Source: Mesobacillus harenae
GTDB taxonomy: Bacteria; Bacillota; Bacilli; Bacillales; Cytobacillaceae
NCBI RefSeq assembly: GCF_013343715.1
Contig: NZ_JABUNR010000010.1
Coordinates: forward strand, 62,001-126,000
Direction: 5' to 3'
DNA: 64,000 bases
The translations under genes were made by a program, and so were the position numbers. The notes under the pieces were generated by a model. The model searched no databases. It was not told the origin of the DNA and was given only the letters and a program-made list of their open reading frames with translations. Shown piece after piece: positions 55,287-63,379 of this stretch (positions are counted from its first letter, which is position 1; each line of letters starts with the position of its first letter).

Positions 55287-55539
55287 CAATAAAAAAGATG
55301 GCATGGATCATTTTAACTCGCAAGTGCGATCAGTTGCTTTCTAGGGATGATCCGCGGAAGTTACACTCTCATTAGCGAAGTATGGACTAGAGCCAACACG
55401 AAGAGCTTAAGTGATTGGATGTGGACTTATCGCACGGAGAGGCAATTACACTAGTCGCTGGGTGCTGATGCTTGATGCAGATAATGGATAAAGATTTATC
55501 CACCTGTGCAAATCACCGATGTTGTTCTTAAACCACAAA
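55287..55539. other. Intergenic stretch without a gene
   Basis: About 250 bases with no coding frame. A hairpin TGGATAAA/TTTATCCA occurs near 55485. Parts look like repetitive Bacillus spacer DNA but I cannot name them. Confidence 0.35.
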
Positions 55540-55565
55540 AACAGGGGCAAAAAAAGCCCCTCTCC
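55540..55565 (-). terminator. Terminator of the methyltransferase gene
   Basis: AGGGGC and GCCCCT pair across a T-rich loop, and on the minus strand GTTTTTG follows. It is six bases past the stop at 55572. Confidence 0.75.
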
Positions 55566-55571
55566 TGCTTT

Positions 55572-56135
55572 CTATTTTAGTAATAGCCCATAAATTTGTT
55601 CGTTTAAATTGTGACCCTCAGAAACAAAACCGTTCTTTTCAACTTGCTGTTTTAAATCTTCTAAAGGAATACGCTCATGTAGCGGCGGTCCCATTTCAGC
55701 TTCGACAGCCTGCCATTCGAGGATAAGTATTTTCCCTTCCGGCTTTTTCATTCGTTTAAGTTCATCCATTACCTTATCAATATCAGGGACTTCGTGGAGA
55801 ACAAAAGCGATCAGAATTTTATCCGCGACACCATCCTCGATAGGAATCTGTTCCAATCCACTCTCAATAGACCTGATATTTTTAACATTCTTTTCTTCAG
55901 CGTGTTTTTTCAATAGTTTCAGCATTTCAGGCTGAATATCAACAGCAAGTATAGGCTCCTCTGTTTTCATAGCCATTGGAACGGTAAAGTATCCGTTTCC
56001 TGCTCCTAAGTCGGCAATAACATCCCTATTCTCAATTTGCAGCATGCTGATTACTTGCTCTGGTGTAATCACTTTTCTGCGGCTTGAATCAATCAGCTTT
56101 CCTGCCTTTTCAGGATTAAACCTGTGCCCTGCCAT
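55572..56135 (-). CDS. Class I SAM-dependent methyltransferase
   Basis: The 187-residue product has a Rossmann fold with the SAM motif IADLGAGNGYFTVPM (about residue 42) and VLHEVPDIDKVMDEL (about 112). The target is not readable from sequence. AGAGGAGGAATTTAC precedes the ATG. It follows the second rhodanese-MBL gene by 27 bases and so belongs to the persulfide region, where it might methylate a thiol or sulfur compound (inference). Confidence 0.87.
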   Translation of the reverse strand: MAGHRFNPEKAGKLIDSSRRKVITPEQVISMLQIENRDVIADLGAGNGYFTVPMAMKTEEPILAVDIQPEMLKLLKKHAEEKNVKNIRSIESGLEQIPIEDGVADKILIAFVLHEVPDIDKVMDELKRMKKPEGKILILEWQAVEAEMGPPLHERIPLEDLKQQVEKNGFVSEGHNLNEQIYGLLLK

Positions 56136-56162
56136 CAGTAAATTCCTCCTCTAGATAAATGT

Positions 56163-57287
56163 TTACCGAACTGCACAGCGGTTTGGTCCAATTTCCATTT
56201 CTCTTTGTTCTTCGATACCAGGATCCGCTTTTCCCATATTGGTTTTCCTGATATCCTCATAAGAATTAGGCTGTGGAGGGAGGTTTTCCGAGACCGTTTC
56301 TCTGAATTCATTTTCGCTTTTAATATTTAGTCCATGATTCTTAGAATACAGTACACCTAGCTTTTCGGAAACACTTCCATTTTCATTCATCTCTTCGATG
56401 CTCATAAAATGGGCTGGCAGGACAATTAGTTTATCGGCCAGTTCTTTATAACGCTGATACAATGTGTTTCGTAAATCCCCCACCCAATCCTGGGCTTTTC
56501 CTGCCAGATCGGGACGCCCAATTGAATCAATGAACAAAATATCCCCTGTCATGAGGTACTCATCATCAACAATGAAGGAAGTACTTCCTATTGTATGTCC
56601 TGGTGAATAAAACACCTTGATCACAGAACTACCAACGGTGATTTGATCGCCATCCTCTAATGGATTGTATTCAAATATAACCTCATCAGCATCCTTAGGC
56701 GGAAGATAATATTGAGCGCCCGCCTTATCGGCCAGCTTTTTCCCTCCAGAGATATGGTCCGCATGCAAATGTGTATCAAGAAGAATTTTAAGTGAGATGC
56801 TGCGCTCCTTGATAAAACTTTCATACTGGTCAATCATCCTGTTTGTATCAACGATCGCACCTTCGCCATTTGATTCAATCAGATAGGATAAACAGCCTTT
56901 TCCAATTCGAACAAATTGATAAATAGTTCCACCGTTTTTTAAATCGCCAATTTTAATTGGCTCAAGATGTTCACTCCATGCTTTCATTCCACCCTCTACC
57001 GAGTAGACATCCTTGAACCCCGCCTCTTCAATTTGTTCTGCGACAAATTCAGAGGAGGCGCCCTTTGCACAGATTACATAAATCGTTTTCTCCTTTGGAA
57101 GTTTTTCCTTAATCGGATCAATTCCTTCCAAGAGCTCAAAGTAAGGCGAATTAATAATCTCAATATTTCTGCCTTCGATCTTCCAATCATCAAAAGCGTC
57201 CGTATTTCTTGCATCGAGGATAAAAAGCTCTTCGTGATTGAACACCTTATTGGCCAGTTCCTTAACCGTTATGGTTTTTGCACTCAT
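56163..57287 (-). CDS. Second rhodanese-MBL protein, probable persulfide dioxygenase
   Basis: The 374-residue product has the same layout as the one at 51088: rhodanese domain (Cys73 in [10 protein letters not shown]) then MBL domain (THLHADH at 172-178, [21 protein letters not shown]). The two share most of their length, including the end [12 protein letters not shown], so they are paralogues from duplication. AAGGAGGTTTTAAA precedes the ATG. Two copies may differ in persulfide donor or in expression. Confidence 0.92.
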   Translation of the reverse strand: MSAKTITVKELANKVFNHEELFILDARNTDAFDDWKIEGRNIEIINSPYFELLEGIDPIKEKLPKEKTIYVICAKGASSEFVAEQIEEAGFKDVYSVEGGMKAWSEHLEPIKIGDLKNGGTIYQFVRIGKGCLSYLIESNGEGAIVDTNRMIDQYESFIKERSISLKILLDTHLHADHISGGKKLADKAGAQYYLPPKDADEVIFEYNPLEDGDQITVGSSVIKVFYSPGHTIGSTSFIVDDEYLMTGDILFIDSIGRPDLAGKAQDWVGDLRNTLYQRYKELADKLIVLPAHFMSIEEMNENGSVSEKLGVLYSKNHGLNIKSENEFRETVSENLPPQPNSYEDIRKTNMGKADPGIEEQREMEIGPNRCAVR

Positions 57288-57578
57288 TTTAAAACCTCCT
57301 TACGTGGAAGTGTCCTTTTTTATTGTTAAGGACAATCTTTCATTGCTTAAGCATGGCTTGAAATATTCGAATAGTGAAGGAGACCATACGGAATCTTCTT
57401 ATCCTAATGTCATGCATTAAATGACATTCTTAACAAAATAGAATGGGGTAGATAAGTAACGGTCTTGGTACCCTCTTTCCTGATACCTGATATCTTGTTT
57501 ATTAAAGAAAAATAGTTTGGAAAGTGTACGTATCCTAGGACTGAGGTCTTCTTAACTTCAGGTTTTTTTATTTTCCCT

Positions 57579-57965
57579 TTAAACACTCTTATCCATGCAT
57601 GTAATTAAGCGATCTTCTATATCTGCAGCCATTTCCTTTAATTGCAGATTATCGATCATGCTTATTAGTGCGGTCGGCTTTGGCATTCCAATTTTTGTTG
57701 CTCCATTTTCTTTGTAGACAACTATTTTACAAGGTAAAAAATACCCAACAAGCTTATTTTCTTTAATAACACGTTCTGCTTCCTTTGGATTGCACACTTC
57801 AAGTACGTAAAACTCTTCATCTAGACTAAAGCCCTTCTCCTCAAGCTTCTCTTTAATATTGAAGGTCCATAACACACCGAATGCTTCCTCTTTTAAATTA
57901 GCTTCCAGAATTTCAATAGCCTCATTGATTGTTTTGTTTGTTTCGACAGTATAATGAAAACTCAT
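57579..57965 (-). CDS. DUF302 protein
   Basis: The product of about 128 residues has the DUF302 pattern: ETNKTINEAIEILEANLKEE, FGVLWTFNIKEKLEEKG, LEVCNPKEAERVI and GYFLPCKIVVY with two conserved cysteines (about residues 82 and 99). DUF302 proteins often sit with sulfur or metal-stress genes; their role is unknown. I chose the ATG at 57965 with GAAAGG eight bases upstream. It lies behind a weak CstR-type site. Confidence 0.87.
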   Translation of the reverse strand: MSFHYTVETNKTINEAIEILEANLKEEAFGVLWTFNIKEKLEEKGFSLDEEFYVLEVCNPKEAERVIKENKLVGYFLPCKIVVYKENGATKIGMPKPTALISMIDNLQLKEMAADIEDRLITCMDKSV

Positions 57966-57995
57966 GTTCAACATCCTTTCTTTTTGAATTAGAAT

Positions 57996-58009
57996 TACTC
58001 TCAGGGGTA
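57996..58009 (-). promoter_or_regulatory. Weak CstR-type operator ahead of the DUF302 gene
   Basis: TACCCCTGAGAGTA on the minus strand matches one half of the operator well and the other poorly, 31 bases before the DUF302 start. Confidence 0.4.
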
Positions 58010-58112
58010 TAGTTCCCTTAATAAGCCTTCTCTAATCATGGAGATTATTTATTAAAGTGGACTGTTACGAAATTCGTCACAACCCTAATATTCCTATGTT
58101 GGAAACCGTGTT

Positions 58113-58131
58113 ATTATACCCTTATAGGTAT
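58113..58131 (+). promoter_or_regulatory. Promoter with CstR operator ahead of the CoA-disulfide reductase gene
   Basis: TGTTATTAT gives an extended -10 (TATTAT at 58113-58118), and TACCCTTATAGGTA (58118-58131) overlaps its end, about 30 bases before the ATG. It is the rightward arm of the CstR regulon. Confidence 0.8.
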
Positions 58132-58159
58132 AAACAACATTCATATGGGGGTAATAATA

Positions 58160-59803
58160 ATGAGCAAAAAAATCGTAATAATAGGCGGAGTGGCTGGCGG
58201 CGCTTCCGCTGCAGCAAGATTGCGCAGACTTGACGAAGCATCGACCATAGTTTTAATCGAACGCGGGGAACACATTTCGTTTGCAAATTGCGGTTTGCCT
58301 TATTATATTGGCGAAACCATCAAGGATCGAAATAAGCTTCTTGTCCAGACAGCTGAAGGCATGAGGAAAAAGTTCAATCTAGATGTAAGGCCGCTAAATG
58401 AAGTGGTCAAAATAAATCGCGAGGAAAAAACAGTAGCGATTCGAAATTTACAGTCAGATGAAATTTATGAAGAAGCCTATGATGTATTGATTATGTCACC
58501 GGGGGCTAAACCAATTGTTCCAAATATTCCAGGATTGTCCGAATCCCAAAATATATTTACCTTAAGAAACATTCCCGATACGGATAAAATCAAAGAATTC
58601 GTTGATGGTAAAAAACCTGAACGTGCCGTGGTAGTCGGTGGAGGCTTCATCGGACTGGAGATGGCGGAGAATCTGGCAGACAGGGGTATAGCTGTTACTC
58701 TCATTGAAGCAGCCAATCAGGTTATGGCTCCGTTGGATTATGAAATGGCGTCCGTCGTTCACAAGCACTTGAAAGAAAAAGGAATAATCCTTGTACTAAA
58801 AGATGGGGTCAAAGCTTTTAAAGAGCATGGGAATTTAGTCGAACTCACAAGCGGTAATGAAATTTCTACAGATATGGTCATTTTGTCAATCGGTGTAAGG
58901 CCTGAAAATCAGCTTGCCTTAGATGCAGGCTTGGCGGTTGGTGAACGTGGAGGAATCCAAGTAAATCAATACCTGCAAACTAATGACTGCAATATATTCG
59001 CTATCGGAGATGCGATAGAGGTAACAGATTATGTAAATAGAAATCCTGCAATGATTCCGCTTGCAGGTCCCGCAAATAAGCAAGGACGTATTGTCGCTAA
59101 CAACATCTATGGGAAAAATGCTGCCTATAAAGGATCATTGGGTACATCTATTGCAAAGGTATTTGATTTAACTGTAGCTACGACAGGAAATAACGAAAAG
59201 CGTTTAAAACAGCTGAATATTGAATATCAGGCAATCCATGTTCATCCAGCCTCCCATGCCGGGTATTATCCAGGTGCGTCACCTATTGCCCTAAAGGTGC
59301 TGTTCAGTAAAGAGAACGGACAGATTCTTGGGGCCCAAGCCGTCGGGAAGGATGGAGTAGACAAACGAATCGATGTAATCGCTACAGCTATCCAAGCTAA
59401 TCTTGATATGTATGATTTAGCTGAATTGGAATTAAGCTATGCACCTCCATTTTCATCAGCAAAGGATCCTGTTAATATGGCAGGATATGTGGCCTCCAAC
59501 ATCATGGAAGGAAAAGTTGAGACCGTTCAATGGCATGAAATCGATGAACTGGTCCAAAACGGAGCAATGCTCATCGATGTCCGGGAACCGGATGAAAGAG
59601 ACAATGGGTATATTCCAGGTTCCGTTAATATCCCGCTGGGAGAACTGCGGAGTCGTGTCCACGAACTCCCACAGGACCAAACTATTTATGTTGCCTGCCA
59701 GGTGGGACTTAGAGGGTATCTGGGCTCTCGGATTCTAAAAGAAAATGGAATGGTTGTAAAGAACCTTGACGGCGGCTGGATGACTTATTCCAGCGTAAAA
59801 TAA
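58160..59803 (+). CDS. CoA-disulfide reductase with C-terminal rhodanese domain
   Basis: The 547-residue product has an FAD domain (IVIIGGVAGGASAAARLRR), the redox cysteine Cys44 in SFANCGLPYY, an NAD domain (AVVVGGGFIGLEMAENLAD), a dimerisation domain and a rhodanese domain at the end with VACQVGLRGY (Cys513). Such fusions (CoADR-Rhd) reduce CoA persulfides or polysulfides and pass the sulfur on. I chose the ATG at 58160 with GGGGGT upstream; an ATG at 58145 overlaps that site. It reads away from the other sulfur genes but carries the same operator. Confidence 0.93.
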   Translation: MSKKIVIIGGVAGGASAAARLRRLDEASTIVLIERGEHISFANCGLPYYIGETIKDRNKLLVQTAEGMRKKFNLDVRPLNEVVKINREEKTVAIRNLQSDEIYEEAYDVLIMSPGAKPIVPNIPGLSESQNIFTLRNIPDTDKIKEFVDGKKPERAVVVGGGFIGLEMAENLADRGIAVTLIEAANQVMAPLDYEMASVVHKHLKEKGIILVLKDGVKAFKEHGNLVELTSGNEISTDMVILSIGVRPENQLALDAGLAVGERGGIQVNQYLQTNDCNIFAIGDAIEVTDYVNRNPAMIPLAGPANKQGRIVANNIYGKNAAYKGSLGTSIAKVFDLTVATTGNNEKRLKQLNIEYQAIHVHPASHAGYYPGASPIALKVLFSKENGQILGAQAVGKDGVDKRIDVIATAIQANLDMYDLAELELSYAPPFSSAKDPVNMAGYVASNIMEGKVETVQWHEIDELVQNGAMLIDVREPDERDNGYIPGSVNIPLGELRSRVHELPQDQTIYVACQVGLRGYLGSRILKENGMVVKNLDGGWMTYSSVK

Positions 59804-59815
59804 ATTTCCCAATAC

Positions 59816-59848
59816 AAAAGGTCACTCTTCTAGAAAGGGTGACCTTTT
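59816..59848. terminator. Bidirectional terminator
   Basis: AAAAGGTCAC and GTGACCTTTT pair almost perfectly with T runs on both strands, between the convergent CoA-disulfide reductase and NUDIX genes. Confidence 0.88.
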
Positions 59849-59871
59849 CATTTATGAACAAAACATTCTAG

Positions 59872-60561
59872 CTAGAGGGAACCATGGTATCTTGGCATCA
59901 TCAGCGGGCCGCCATTAAGAAAGCTCATGATCGTTTGAAGTGAAAGGAGGGTTGGAAACACCATAGGCATCTCACCTTTTTGATAGGCAGCAAGCGCCTC
60001 ATCAGGAGTAATCCAGATTGCTTCCGCTATTTCTCTGGAGTCTGGTTTTGGGTATTGTTCTTTTGGCAATTCCGCCAAGAAAAACCGGGTATCAAACCGA
60101 ATTGGACTTTCTTTTGGTGTTATTTGATGCCCAAAATACTGTAAACATTTAAGATTTAAGTGGCAGCCCTCGTTTTTTAATAGCTCGATAAACGCCATTT
60201 CCCCTTTGACGAGCCGTTTACGATAGTCCATCTCTTTAGCCGGCTCAAATTGAACAGCAGAACCATCATCCTTCTCACCGAGAAATACTCCAGCTTCTTC
60301 AAATAGTTCCCTAGCAGCTGCTATATAATGACTAAGGCTGATTGGCTGATCGTTGTTTACATCTTTAATATACTCTGTGTCTGTAAGATCGTCTTCTCTT
60401 TCAACTGCACCACCTGGAAATACAAAGTATCCACCAAGAAATTTCATAGTCATCGGCCGCTTTGTCAAGTAGACTCTAGACATTTGATCCATTAAGATGA
60501 CAGTGGATGCTGGTCTCGGGTTTACCATCACATCATCAACACCTTCTCTGTTATTTTCCAT
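59872..60561 (-). CDS. NUDIX hydrolase
   Basis: The 229-residue product has a NUDIX fold. GGYFVFPGGAVEREDD (about residue 42) and the box core AARELFEEAGVFLGE (about 85-99) carry the metal glutamates, but the spacing between them is longer than usual, as in the NUDT19-like/CoA-hydrolase group. It may cleave CoA or other nucleoside diphosphate compounds. The ribosome site before the ATG at 60561 is poor; an ATG at codon 12 (60528) follows GAAGGTG. It is unlinked to the sulfur genes except by position. Confidence 0.85.
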   Translation of the reverse strand: MENNREGVDDVMVNPRPASTVILMDQMSRVYLTKRPMTMKFLGGYFVFPGGAVEREDDLTDTEYIKDVNNDQPISLSHYIAAARELFEEAGVFLGEKDDGSAVQFEPAKEMDYRKRLVKGEMAFIELLKNEGCHLNLKCLQYFGHQITPKESPIRFDTRFFLAELPKEQYPKPDSREIAEAIWITPDEALAAYQKGEMPMVFPTLLSLQTIMSFLNGGPLMMPRYHGSL

Positions 60562-60906
60562 TGAGCAAATTATGAACTTACCAATAAGTATGTTGGTAAA
60601 GCATTAAAGTCATCTTACCAGCGAGAATAAATAGGGATTATTAAAGATCTGCAGTGTTGTTTTCACAACATGGTTAGAGAGGGTATTGTTGGTACTTGGA
60701 GTTTTAGCAATTTGTATTCATTCTGAGCCTTTAACTTATTCCCTGCTTTTCTATTCATATGTTTTACAATATAATAATAGTATTGGCCATCTTTCTAGTT
60801 GAGTGGATGTTAATCAATTTAACTAGCGAACAGAAAGAGTAAATAAGAAAGTCTTACTAAATATATAGTAAATGAGAAGTATTTTCCATATATAAGGAGT
60901 GTAATA
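60562..60906. other. Intergenic stretch, promoter of the DUF2533 gene likely
   Basis: No gene is visible in about 345 bases. The region is A+T-rich, with TATAAT near 60770 as a possible -10. Nothing else is recognised. Confidence 0.4.
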
Positions 60907-61158
60907 ATGAGCGTACGTAAGGAATTAGAACAGCATGCAGAAAAACAAAATAAAGTTTATCAACAGTTTTTAAAGCTTGATCAGCGTCGGGAGGATCTAA
61001 TAAATGAAACTGTTGAGCTATGTAAACAGGGCAAACCTTTTTCAACAGATAGAATTAATGAAGTTACCAATAAGATCAACCAAATAAACCTAGGATTTAC
61101 ACCCGTTCGAAAAAACGTTACCACTGAAATGGTTAAGCAGTATGTAGATTCCCTGTAG
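60907..61158 (+). CDS. DUF2533 protein (YpbS-like)
   Basis: The 83-residue product is a short helical charged protein, SVRKELEQHAEKQNKVYQQF at the start and VRKNVTTEMVKQYV at the end, which fits the Bacillus DUF2533 family (B. subtilis YpbS). Function unknown; there is no signal or membrane segment. ATAAGGAGTGTAAT precedes the ATG. Confidence 0.82.
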   Translation: MSVRKELEQHAEKQNKVYQQFLKLDQRREDLINETVELCKQGKPFSTDRINEVTNKINQINLGFTPVRKNVTTEMVKQYVDSL

Positions 61159-61368
61159 ATAAGCAAAGTCGTTGCGCCTTTTAAACAGCTATTTCGCTTT
61201 CCTTATGTGTACCAAAAAGCACTGGAGGAGAGTGTAGTAAATGACAAAATTGTTATATTATCTTAGAGCAAGAGAGCTAACGCCCATTCAGGGAGTAAAC
61301 CGAGTGATATCTGGAAACAACGAGCGAAAGCGGTTTGATATTAACATGGTTCATGGGGCAAAATACCG

Positions 61369-61833
61369 GCTCATTCGGACAGCTCGAGCAGAATTTGGCT
61401 TCTTTCTGTCCGAATACTTAGCTCATTCGGACAGCTCGCACAGGTTTTGGCTCCTCTCTGTCCGAATACTTAGCTCATTCGGACAGCTCGAACAGGTTTT
61501 GGCTCCTCTCTGTCCGAATACTTGGCTCATTCGGACAGCTCGCACAGGTTTTTGCTCATCTCTGTCCGAATACTTGGCTCATTCGGACAGCTCGAGCAGG
61601 TTTTGGCTCCTCTCTGTCCGAATACTTGGCTCATTCGGACAGCTCGAGCAGAATTTGGCTTCTTTCTGTCCGAATACTTAGCTCATTCGGACAGCTCGCA
61701 CAGGTTTTGGCTCCTCTCTGTCCGAATACTTGGCTCATTCGGACAGCTGGAGCAGAATTTGGCTCCTTTCTGTCCGAATACTTGGCTCATTCGGACAGCT
61801 GGAGCAGAATTTGGCTCCTCCGTTCGGAATATC
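61369..61833. repeat. Nine-unit 52-bp tandem repeat with palindromic arms
   Basis: Nine units start exactly every 52 bases (61369, 61421, and so on to 61785; the last is incomplete). Each is ATTCGGACAG, 23 variable bases, CTGTCCGAAT, then ACTTGGCTC. Arms can pair across the 23-base or the 9-base loop. Units 1-2 and 6-7 are nearly identical, so a five-unit block was probably duplicated. No stops occur in any frame, so long frames here are an artefact; an ATG at 61241 with a GGAGGAG site runs into the array and may be a truncated gene start. The rest of 61159-61883 holds nothing else. Confidence 0.9.
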
Positions 61834-61883
61834 ATCGTATACATATTAACTAAGTATAGGTCATTATTTTTATAATGATTTAT

Positions 61884-62888
61884 TTATCTGCTAATCTGAG
61901 CTTCCTCTGCAATTAATTGATAAGAACGAATTCTGTCCTCTGGAGAGTGAGTGATCGTCACAAGCATGAGTTCATCTGCATAATAATGTTTCTGAAGCTC
62001 CTCAAGCTTTCTCTTTACAGTTTGAGGGCAGCCAATTATCACTTTCTGTTTCATCTCTTCTAAAGCAATTTCTTCTTCATCATTTAACTTGTACGTCATG
62101 GCCTCCTGGATAGAAGGTACACCTTTCTCCCCTTCACCTTTTCCTCTTTGAAGTGCCCAAACCATCGAGCTTAATGCGATTTCCTCCGCTTTTTCAGTAG
62201 TTTCCGCACAAATAACTGATACGGTTAAAATAACCTTGGGCTCCTCGCCTCTTCTTCGCGGTTTATATTGTTCAAGATATTCGCGGATTATAGCAGCTCC
62301 GTCTCTGTCACTCATGAATTGGCCGAATGCATAAGCCATGCCATTTTCTGCCGCAAGCAATGCGCTTTTTTTGCTTGTCCCTAGCAGCCACGTTTCAGGC
62401 GGAGCATCCGGTAAAGGAGCAGCCGAGACCCTTGAAAATTCATGATCTTCTGGAAAGTCATTGTGGAGAAAATGAAGAAGACTGCCAACTAAGCTGGGCA
62501 TATCCCATACCTTTTGTAAAAAATTCTCAGATAAAGCATTCGTTGCCTCAGCCGAACCCCCAGGTGCACGCCCGATACCTACATCAATTCTTCCCGGAAA
62601 CAAAACTGCCAACATATTATATAATACCGCTACTTTATAAGGGCGATAATGAGGAAGTAATACAGCTCCACAGCCAATTCGAATGGTTTTTGTATTTGCT
62701 CCAATATAACTAAGCATTACTTCAGGAGCAGGGCATGCAAGCCCAGGCATGTCATGATGTTCTGCAATCCAGTAGCGCGAATATCCAAGCGTCTCCCCGG
62801 CTTGGGCTAGCTTCATGGATTCATTTAAGGCCTCCTGGGCCGATTGCCCAGCAGAAATTGGAGCTTGATCTAATATGCTTAGCTTCAT
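61884..62888 (-). CDS. Luciferase-like flavin-dependent monooxygenase (MsnO8 type)
   Basis: The 334-residue product is a bacterial luciferase-fold protein, with GYSRYWIAEHHDMPGLACPAPEV near the start (part: YWIAEHHDMPGL), IRIGCGAVLLPHYRPYKVA, GRIDVGIGRAPGG and the second-half ETWLLGTSKKSA. This block order fits the MsnO8/YceB-YwcH-like LLM group. It should use FMNH2 or F420-like flavin; the substrate is unknown. AGGAAGG lies about 15 bases before the ATG. It is transcribed leftward with the DUF3219 gene 22 bases upstream. Confidence 0.9.
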   Translation of the reverse strand: MKLSILDQAPISAGQSAQEALNESMKLAQAGETLGYSRYWIAEHHDMPGLACPAPEVMLSYIGANTKTIRIGCGAVLLPHYRPYKVAVLYNMLAVLFPGRIDVGIGRAPGGSAEATNALSENFLQKVWDMPSLVGSLLHFLHNDFPEDHEFSRVSAAPLPDAPPETWLLGTSKKSALLAAENGMAYAFGQFMSDRDGAAIIREYLEQYKPRRRGEEPKVILTVSVICAETTEKAEEIALSSMVWALQRGKGEGEKGVPSIQEAMTYKLNDEEEIALEEMKQKVIIGCPQTVKRKLEELQKHYYADELMLVTITHSPEDRIRSYQLIAEEAQISR

Positions 62889-62910
62889 ATTTCATAGCCT
62901 GCCTTCCTAA

Positions 62911-63195
62911 TTACTTACGCACTTCAACCAAACTAAGTGTAAAATCACCAACTTGCCCTTTTTTATATAAGTTGGTAAACGAAGTGGAGTATTGCTGAAT
63001 CGTACCGGTAAATGTCAGGTCTTGATCGGGCACCTTCACTTCAAAAGTCCCTTTATAAAGCAGGGTCGTGATATCATGATACTCATCGCTTGAAACTTTA
63101 AACTCAACATTAATTTTATGTAGTCCATTATCTAATTCATCCGAGTACCTTGTTACTTTAATTACGGTTTGATCCAACAATATTTCTGTTACCAA
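62911..63195 (-). CDS. DUF3219 protein (YkvR-like)
   Basis: The product of about 94 residues aligns with B. subtilis YkvR, with SSDEYHDITTLLYKGTFEVK and QQYSTSFTNLYKKGQVGDF as the conserved core. It is a small beta-rich cytoplasmic protein of unknown function. I chose a TTG at 63195 with GGAGGGGG upstream, where family members begin; a longer frame to 63300 has no ribosome site. Confidence 0.85.
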   Translation of the reverse strand: MVTEILLDQTVIKVTRYSDELDNGLHKINVEFKVSSDEYHDITTLLYKGTFEVKVPDQDLTFTGTIQQYSTSFTNLYKKGQVGDFTLSLVEVRK

Positions 63196-63344
63196 AGGGC
63201 CCCCTCCTTTTCTATAAAAGACTAGTTTAGTTGGCCAATATGCATGTCCGCCCAAATCAAGCTTCAGCTTTTTTGTGCTTTTGTATGCACATGATAGCAT
63301 TTGAAATCTTTCGGGGCAAATTTATTGTTCAGACAAAAAAACTC

Positions 63345-63379
63345 AAAAAAAAAAAGGATAAAAGTAGAATCTTTTATCC
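63345..63379 (-). terminator. Terminator of the trhO-type gene
   Basis: GGATAAAAG and CTTTTATCC pair, with a run of ten T on the minus strand. The stem overlaps the stop codon of the gene (63374-63376). Confidence 0.85.

Noticed and set aside
61369..61833. CRISPR array
   Set aside because: The inter-arm parts are not unique spacers but variants of one sequence, the unit is a tandem repeat, and no cas genes are nearby.
61241..61853. Several overlapping reading frames across the 52-bp repeats
   Set aside because: The period is not a multiple of three and no frame has stops, so frames stay open by composition; peptides shift frame each unit and share no family.
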